A DNA stretch of 64,000 nt, taken from positions 1,503,001-1,567,000 of the forward strand of contig CM076263.1 of the NCBI GenBank assembly GCA_038380795.1, written 5' to 3'. The position numbers and the translations under genes were made by a program. The DNA comes from Pyrocephalus nanus. Lineage: Eukaryota; Chordata; Aves; Passeriformes; Tyrannidae. Positions 56,587 to 64,000 of the stretch are shown here, in pieces (position 1 is the first letter of the stretch; every line of letters begins with the position of its first letter). The notes beneath the pieces are model-generated. The model searched no databases, was not told the DNA's origin, and worked only from the letters and a program-made list of their open reading frames with translations.

Positions 56587-59500
56587 CTGCAAGGGGGGAC
56601 AGAGACAGGAGGCGGCATCAGCAAAACCGCATGGCCATGGAGAGGCAACAGCTGCCCAGGGAGAGAATTAGGAGGAAATTGAAACTCGGGGTGGGGGGGA
56701 GGAAGACAGACAGACTGACTGACTCTTTAGTAACAGCGGGGAGATTACTCAACACAAAGCGGAGTGGCTGGGGTTTCAACACAGCAAAGCCTCCAGAAGG
56801 CAGGTACTGTGGAAATATCACCAGCTCCTGCAATAACTGCTGTGGCTTGCACTAGAGATGGCATCCCCTGTGCCCTGCTGTCCCTCTAGGACAGACACGG
56901 GGACTCTTTTCCGTATGCACAACCAAGACCTTAAATAAAATGCAGGGGAAATGCTGGTGGCCGTGCAGGGCTCGGTGGTCCAGGTGGACCTACCCAGCCC
57001 ATTCATTCCAATATCTTCAGCAGACTCAGTGTCTGGCCAGGAACATCCTAATGGTCTGGCTGCTCGATGGTGTCTCACAAAATAATGGCAGAGACTGGCT
57101 CCCTGCCCGACCAGAAGATCAGGGCAGCCTGGGCTTGGCATTAAAAGGTCACCCTGCTCCTGAGCTGATGGTTGCTATGACTAAGGATTATCCCAGTGAC
57201 GTGATTTATGGATCAACATCAGGAGGAAGCATGCAGGGGGATAGATGCCTCCCCATCAGTCCTCCAGCTGGGGGGAAAACCGGGGTTTTTCCAAAGGCAG
57301 GACGTGAAAAGGGATGTTTGTGCTGGGAGTGCGTGGCAAGGAGCAAAGGACAACACAGAAAAGCAAACAAAAACCTTTCTTGAGGATGGCACAAGGGAGT
57401 GCATCGCGCTCAGAGTCAAGGAGGTTTCCCTGGGCTCTAAGTGATGCTGCAGAGCTTCTTGCATGACATCCCACGCGACTTTGCTTGTCTGTCTCCATAG
57501 TGACCTTTCCCTGGCACTAAAAATCAGTAGACACTGAGCAGGGGAATATTAAAGCAGAGGACAAGTTCGCTCTCCACACCGTGTGTTCCCAGGGCGGGTT
57601 GCACAACATTTGAAATCCAGCAACTAAATAAATTGTCCCCTATCTTTTTCATCTGAGTTTGTTCCTCCTGCCTGAGACAAAAGGCCTTTTGGCTGCTCTC
57701 TGCGAAGCCAGGGAGATATAAAAGCCACCACACCGAAGTTTGCCCTCGTGCCCTGGACAAGACACAGGAGATCTTTCATTTAGAACAAAGCTAAGTGAAG
57801 CAGCTACCAAAGAAAGCCAGGCAAAAGCACAATGATTATTTTCATGACACAACTGCATGCACAGAAAATCCAAGGCAGGAGCTATTTATATGTTTCATTA
57901 CAAAAGGAAAAATAAAATATGTATTTGCATATGCAGGAAAAAGACTTGTAAAATAACCAAGGCACTTATTAACCAAACAGTGATGACTAATTCCTCTCTA
58001 CACCCATTTCCATAAGTGAGTTGCCCAACTGTGTCTGCGACTCCAGCGTCAACCTGCAGCCAAATCCTGTTGGGTCTTCCCAGACTCTCTGGGGGAGTTT
58101 GCAGAGTTCATCCTTTCATTATCCAGCCAGTCCCTGGGCAGTGATGGAGGAGTTATTTGCCAGATCAAGTTATCATCCCAGAGTTACCAAACTACTCATT
58201 CTGGAGCTTTCACTTTAATGCAAAAAAAGTCAAAGAGAAATGATGTTCTGAATTACTGAGAAATTAAAAAAGCAAGTGAGAGCATCCCATGCCCCTTGTC
58301 TGCCTTGTCCACCCATAGAGTGGAGGGAAAAAGCTCCCTTTGAACCCCAGAGCATTTCCTTGATACCCTGAGGCCTTTCCATCCCCTGGCACTGTCTCCT
58401 ACATCTCATGCAGCATCCCACCTCCAGCCCCCAACCCATCCTGCCCCCCAGCACTCCCTGTCCTGCCTGGGAAAGTCCACACTGACATACCTGGGGAGCT
58501 GCACTGTATTTTGGGATCCTTGGGGCATGCTGGGAAATTCCTAGCAGCTTGGGATGACTGCATGGGCTCTGTGGTCCCGGATTACTGGGAAAGAATAAAA
58601 ACCACTGCAGGAAATTCTCCCCCTTCCTGTTTCTGCTTCAAACACAGTGCCCTGCTCTGCAACCTTCCAAGAGAGAAAAATGACTCTTCAACATTTTCTC
58701 AGAAAAAAATATTTTCTGTAAAAATACCCCAAACAATCAAACCAACCAACCCACCCCCTAAAAATTCCATAAAACAACCAGCAAACCAAACCAAACTCAT
58801 CATCCCTGGGATGTGAGCTGGGCAAGAAGGGAAGTCACCACTCATCACCCTCTTTTTTTTTTTTTTTATGCTGTGGCAGCCTGTATGTGATGCCACTCAG
58901 CAGAGACATTGCAGAACACTGCCCCCAACTTTGCAGCTGAAGAAGACCCTCGTAAAAGAAAAGGGACTGGGCTCCCCCCGTCTCCTTCAGTCACAAAAAA
59001 AAGCTTGTGCAGACTTTGACGGACATCCCATGAAGGATGGGAGAGGGGGATGGAATGTGGGATGGATGCAGGAGTCACCAAGATCACTTTCACCCAGAAT
59101 GTGATGCCACAGAGGGAATAATTTTGTTCCACCTGCAGACTCAGGCTGGGCCGAATTTTGCAAAAGGAGATGATGTGCATGAGCTCTGCAAAAGTAGGAA
59201 AAGAACCTTCCTAGAGGTTTTCTAGACCACACCTGCCTACAGGCCAGAGCTGGGCTTGGCAAGGAACCTCCATGGCAGCTGGACTTGCAGTGCCAGGGCT
59301 ATCCTGAAGCATCCTGACACACCCATCTGCTTCAGGTCTGCCACGAGGGGTGCACGAGGAAGGTGGTCCAGGGAGCTCTGTCCTTAAATTTGGCTTCCAG
59401 ACAGCAGGTTTGATCACTACCATGGCATGTACAACAGATGGGCAAGCCAACCTGAATGCCACCCATGCAGAGGTGTCCCACCTCCCTTGGGGCGTCCATG

Positions 59501-61651
59501 TCTGAGGAGACCATCTAGGTTGCTTGATCCGTGGATTTTACACGTGCAATTCACCTGGCTGCAGGCCAGCCGTGCTGCCAGCAGGACCTGAGACCCTTGG
59601 AGAACACGGGGACCAAAGAGGGTGCAACCAAAAGGGATGAGCCAGAGGAACCACAGGAGAAAGGTGAGGAGATGGCCAGCAGGGAAGAGCAGGGAACAAC
59701 CCCCGTGTACATCCTGCTTGCCCGGGGCACTTCCGATGAAGCCCTGCCCTGACCTGCAGACCTCCACACGCCAGTGACAAGCCTTGAGGGGGCTGAAAAG
59801 CTCTGAAACCAGACTGCCAGGTCACTGCCCTGCCCAGTGAACTTTATTTGCTCTGGAAATGCCTCACGGAGTTATATAAAAATAACCTGTGGATTGGCTT
59901 GCCCCATGCCTAGGTGGTGATGTCAGGGCAGCAAGCAAATTATCTTTCATCAGTTTGGCTGTATTTTTAAACACAAATTGTATTACTAATTTGGGGGTGC
60001 TCTGGCCTGTAGATAATCTGGGTGTGTTTACTGGATGACCTTCATTCAGTGCCTATAGTTTAAAATAAAATGTATTTATACCAGGTAGCAGAGTTGACCT
60101 CCCTTCTCTGCCTGGTTTGGGAGGAGAATTCATGGGGAAACCATGTGGCAAGTGGGAGGATGCCAAGGGGACCTCTAACGAGGTCCCATACAGGACAAGT
60201 TTGGGGCATAAACCTGAAGGCTGAGCACGTTCCTCATGTTGGGCCTCACCATATGTGATGGCTGGGTCAGGGTGGCCTGTATTCACACATCATAGAGATG
60301 GCCTGTGGCCCAGCCTGTCTTCTGATATCCCCTGTTGGACCCTTTGTAAGCTTGGCTGAAGTTCCTGCCAGCAGTGGAAATTCAAAATGCCTTTATCTCA
60401 GGCATCTCCACTCCTGCACCCAAGTGAGAGCCCACTCCTCATCCCAGTGTAGGTGCAGGACATGCAGCACTATCCTTTACTGGCCCCTGAGACCTCCCCA
60501 AGCCTAGGACCAAGGTAGAAAAGCCAAGAGGAAAGGCAGATACATCCTCTAACATTTTTGGTGGGCAGCAGAGTCAAGTGGGATGAGAAGCAGCATTTTG
60601 CCACCAGATCTAAGCCCGCACTCCAGCCCAGACAGCTGCAGCTGAAAATTCATCCCTTGGGAGTTTGCCACACTTTTTTTAAGACGAGTTCCAAATAACT
60701 TCTCCCCAGATCCGGGCCCACCGACTCATGGCTGACTCTGTCAGCAGCAACCGAGGGCAAAAGTTTAGTGTGGGATAAAAATGAGGGTTAATTTAAGCAT
60801 CGCCACCTTCTGATGGAAAAAAAAAAAGACACATTTGAGCTTGTTGCTCTGTAAACACAGGGCTCTTCCTCTGGCAGCTCTGCTGTTTACTCAGTCATTG
60901 TCAAGGAGGCAGGAAATACTGAGTCAGAAATACTGCACAAAAAGAAATATATAATGCTTAGATATCCATGCTAGGAGCTATATAAAAAGCTGAGAGAGGC
61001 TGTGCTAAATAGTTGATCTTACTGGCAATGTGTTGCAAAAGGCTGGAGCCCTAAATGGCTCTTTGGAAGGGGCCTGAGACAAACCAAATGGGCTGGAGGA
61101 GGGAGATGCTGGGTAGAGGTTGAGACATCCTTTGCTGCTGTTCTGGAGAAGCACACCCTCCACCCACTCCCTCCCCAGACCTTTCTAGACTCCATAAGAG
61201 ATATTCTGCGCAGTTAACATCACTGCATTGCTCCTTGCTTATAATTTAAATTCTACTTGTGTTTAGGTCCTGGCTAGAAGGAGGTTCTGGAGTGTAGATT
61301 TGCTTTCTGAGGAGTATAACCCAGTGAGATGAGTAGTTTGTAGCACTGGCATTCAGAAGAAGCTCAGGAGGTGATGAAGGAAGCTGTGACAGCTCTGCCC
61401 ATGGACGGTCAGGGTCTCCACGAGCTCCCCTGTACCACTCACAGCTTCACTGGGAATATTTCACTCCACAGACACCACCACACAACCTCCTTGGCTGGAG
61501 ATGGTGGGACATGGTGGGACCATCAGCTCTTCTCTCCCTTCAGCCTCCTGCAGCAACACTCCAGGCCTCTCTGTCTGACCTAGGGACAGAACCACACCGA
61601 GATCCCAACACGCCATTCCCTCCCACGCTGCCAGTACAGACAACAGGACAA

Positions 61652-61842
61652 AGCAGAGGCACTGGGATGGGCTGCCCAGGGAGGTGGTGGATTCTCCGCC
61701 CCTGGAGGTTTTTTAAGATGAGACTGGATGTGGCATTGAGTGCCATGGTCTGGGAACCATGGTGGTAGCGGATCAAAGGTTGGACTTGATCATCTCAGAG
61801 GTGACTTTTCTAACCCGGCTGATTCTATGATTCTAAGATGGT
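61652..61842 (+). mobile_element. CR1 LINE 3' fragment
   Basis: Sense on +: GGGATGGGCTGCCCAGGGAG, GTGGTGGATTCTCC, GGTTTTTTAAGATGAGACTG, GGTTGGACTTGATCATCTCA and GATTCTATGATTCTAAG. It is of the TTGGACTTGATGATC subgroup, like the fragment at 19.8 kb, with an intact tail. Confidence 0.92.
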
Positions 61843-62453
61843 GATAGAAAACCTGCTTTGAGCCTACAGCTTCCATACAGGACCTGGAAAAGAGCAGTAC
61901 AGGAGTCTGAGGTTTATTTCCAGCCCATCACCACTGTACCCTGATTTCCCATCCTGCAAAGGGGAATGATTTACTCATCTCCCTCTGCAAAGTGCTCTGG
62001 GGCGTGTGACTGAGACATGCAAATCATGGCAATTATCATGACTCCCAAGAAAGGAGCTATTGACATTTAAAGCAGATAAAGCTTTTAAAATTACAGATGA
62101 CACCCTGTGCCCAGCCTTGCGAAGGCCCCGGCTTCACCCAGCCACGAAGGAATTTCACTCCCACGGACTTTCATCACGTCCTTTCCTCCAGGCTGGATCT
62201 GCACCACATCAACGTGCACCAGCTTCTTCTTGGGGTGTTTTGGGCGTTTTGGGAAGAGCAGGAAACCCTATTGGTGGCCTTCAGGGTGGGCCTGACTTCA
62301 TGATGGCCACAGGTCCATGAATGATTTTAATCAGAGAGGTCTTAAAAATGCCTTGAATGGTGAAGGTCCAGGTTACCAGGACTGTGACCACCACCCCATG
62401 GACACCTACCACCCCTCAGCCAACCACCATGCATTAGATGTCACTGACCAGTT

Positions 62454-62618
62454 CACAGAATCACAGAATCACAGAATGTTTGGGTTGGAAGGGACCTTAA
62501 GGCTCATCTTGTCCCAGTCCCCTGCCATGGGCAGGGACAACTTCCACTAGACCAGGTTTCTCCAAGCCCTGTCCAACCTGGCCTTGGACACTTCCAGGGA
62601 TGTGGAATTCTTCCTATT
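62454..62618 (-). mobile_element. CR1 LINE 3' fragment with intact tail
   Basis: Reverse orientation: three tandem TCACAGAA tail units, then TGTTTGGGTTGGAAGGGACC, CCCCTGCCATGGGCAGGGAC, TTCCACTAGACCAGGTTTCT and GGACACTTCCAGGGATG. It is among the best preserved tails in the window. Confidence 0.93.
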
Positions 62619-64000
62619 CTACAAGAACAACTCACCAAAGATGCAGCATCCAGCAGGCAGACACAAACAGTGCTTATTTCTCGCAGAAGAATTTGGGCAG
62701 GAAGGGGAAAATAAGGTCAGAAAACTCTGGGTTCTTCTAAAGGATAGGCAAACTCCCAGGATTAAGAACATAATGAATTTTAAATTCCCAGGTCTGGGTA
62801 ACTGAGGCAGCTGATGATCAGAGCCAACAGGAGCTGTGGGCACTTCCTGTGTCTACAAACACCCTGAAGTGACCAAGCGAGTGGTCACTTGAACCTCCTG
62901 CCCCCTGGTCTCACCATGACCTCTCTATATCTGGCTCCAAATCTGGGATCAGCAAGCAATTACCCACCCAATGTGGGCGTCTCATGGCTTGAGCTGGTGA
63001 CGTCTGTGAGGTCCTTGGGGGCTTTGGAGGTGCAAGCAGTTCATTATTGATTTATCTCAGGCTCAAATCACCCTAGTGGGGACATAATGATGGATGTGCA
63101 AACAGAAATGTTGCAGTTAACCTTGCATTTGCTAGAGATCCTGGAGGACTGTCTGGGTGGAAGCTCTGAGAGGGCCAGGAGGGTGAATTCAGTAGCACAG
63201 TCTGTGCACTACCAACAACAAACACCATTTTGCCCTGGGTGTTTGCCAGCACCTCCTCCAGCGCTACCCAGGTGACGGAGTTGTCTTCCTTGCCACTTAA
63301 TTTTTATTGCCACCCTTCCTATCTCACACCTTTCCGGATTCCCAAACACGTGCCAGGGTGTCAGCTCAGCTGGATAACAGCAGTTTATCACCACTTTAAA
63401 GGCTTGTTATCCCACGAACCCAGACACAGCAAAACATCATTACCAGCCTCAGCTGGATCTTGCAGCGAGCAGAGGGACACAGACAGATCTGCAATCTGCA
63501 GGACACACAGAGAGGGAACTAATGATGTGTTTGAGAACCAGAAGCTGATCTCTCTCTCTCCTGTGGAGAGGGACTGGAGAGGAGACAAGGGACCACAAGG
63601 AAATGCAAATTAATTTCCTTGTTGGGACAAAGCATCCATGTCCCTTAGAGCATCCCAACCCTAGGCCAGCAATCCTGTCCTCCACTACCACGGAGGTGGT
63701 AAGAAGAAAGGGGATCAAGCACAGTGGATCCCTGCTCATACCAGCATCTGCAGCAGCATCTATACCCCAGATCCTTTAAAAATATATAAATGTCTCAGGC
63801 CACGGGCTGCATTCACCACAGCAGGACCTCAGTGTAAAACCATAAAGCTTTGAAGAAATACTAGAAAAAAAAAATATTAGGAAGCTACTTTATGTGGGTG
63901 GGGATGGTTTGGTGGGCAGTTTGCAAACCCTTCCCCACATCAGGGCAGGGTCTGAGCCTCAACACCACCCCCACGTCTGCTCAGAGGTCACTTTTGGGCC

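Larger units (their letters stand above)
56587..64000 (-). other. CTIF: CTIF intron (5' of the MIF4G exon), partial
   Basis: No exon of the earlier MIF4G or N-terminal region was found in either frame set of the - strand. The contents are unique AT-balanced DNA with two CR1 copies (61.65 and 62.45 kb), a poly(T) run at 58852-58868 and short low-complexity runs. An octamer-type word ATTTGCAT overlaps the palindrome TGCATATGCA at 57923-57935; this is noted without further support. Confidence 0.7.

Noticed and set aside
60960..61015. MEF2 or TATA-like words (CTATATAA, CTAAATAG)
   Set aside because: Neither fits the full MEF2 consensus, and no transcript start is indicated nearby.
1..64000. A previously undescribed multi-gene system
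   Set aside because: The only genes supported are single-copy vertebrate genes SMAD7 and CTIF plus CR1 repeats. Nothing in gene order or content suggests a defence, mobile or biosynthetic system.
1..64000. tRNA, rRNA or endogenous retrovirus
   Set aside because: No tRNA A/B-box clover pattern, rRNA stretch, LTR pair or retroviral coding motif was recognised by eye. A tRNAscan or RepeatMasker run could still find small pieces.

Overview
The window is vertebrate nuclear DNA, almost certainly from a bird. It holds many 5'-truncated copies of one retroposon whose 3' end, sequence wording and octamer-like tail (variants of ATTCTATG) are those of avian CR1 LINEs. No SINEs of mammalian type are recognisable. 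Coding content is very low, with spliced exons, long introns, long AT-rich 3'UTRs and many poly(T)/poly(A) runs. The species cannot be named from the sequence.

Two genes are present, convergent (3' end to 3' end). On the + strand, 13106-13644 is the terminal coding exon of SMAD7 (inhibitory SMAD, MH2 domain), followed by a 3'UTR of about 1.4 kb ending near 15.02 kb. Everything from 1 to 13105 reads as the large last intron of SMAD7; the MH1, linker and PY-motif exons lie to the left of the window. On the - strand are the last three coding exons of CTIF (CBP80/20-dependent translation initiation factor): 56431-56586, 42103-42156 and 40439-40654. They join in phase 0 to give the last 141 residues. 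A probable long 3'UTR runs down to about 36.0 kb. The rest of CTIF lies to the right. The same neighbour pair in the same convergent arrangement is known on human 18q21.

Layout: 1-13105 SMAD7 intron (CpG-rich edge, 250-bp polypyrimidine tract, AT-rich element with perfect 19-bp inverted ends, 56-bp minisatellite, diverged 85-bp tandem duplication, one CR1). 13106-15023 SMAD7 last exon and 3'UTR with several microRNA seed matches. 15024-about 36000 intergenic DNA, with CR1 pieces and a roughly 520-bp direct duplication at 26.6 and 34.9 kb. About 36000-40438 CTIF 3'UTR. 40439-64000 CTIF exons and introns with further CR1 copies.

Functionally the genes are unrelated neighbours: SMAD7 damps TGF-beta/BMP receptor signalling, and CTIF drives cap-binding-complex (pioneer-round) translation linked to mRNA surveillance. 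I see no operon-like, CRISPR, phage or defence features, and nothing I would call a new biological system. The items most worth checking are the inverted-repeat element, the intronic tandem duplication, the duplicated segment and the SMAD7 3'UTR sites.
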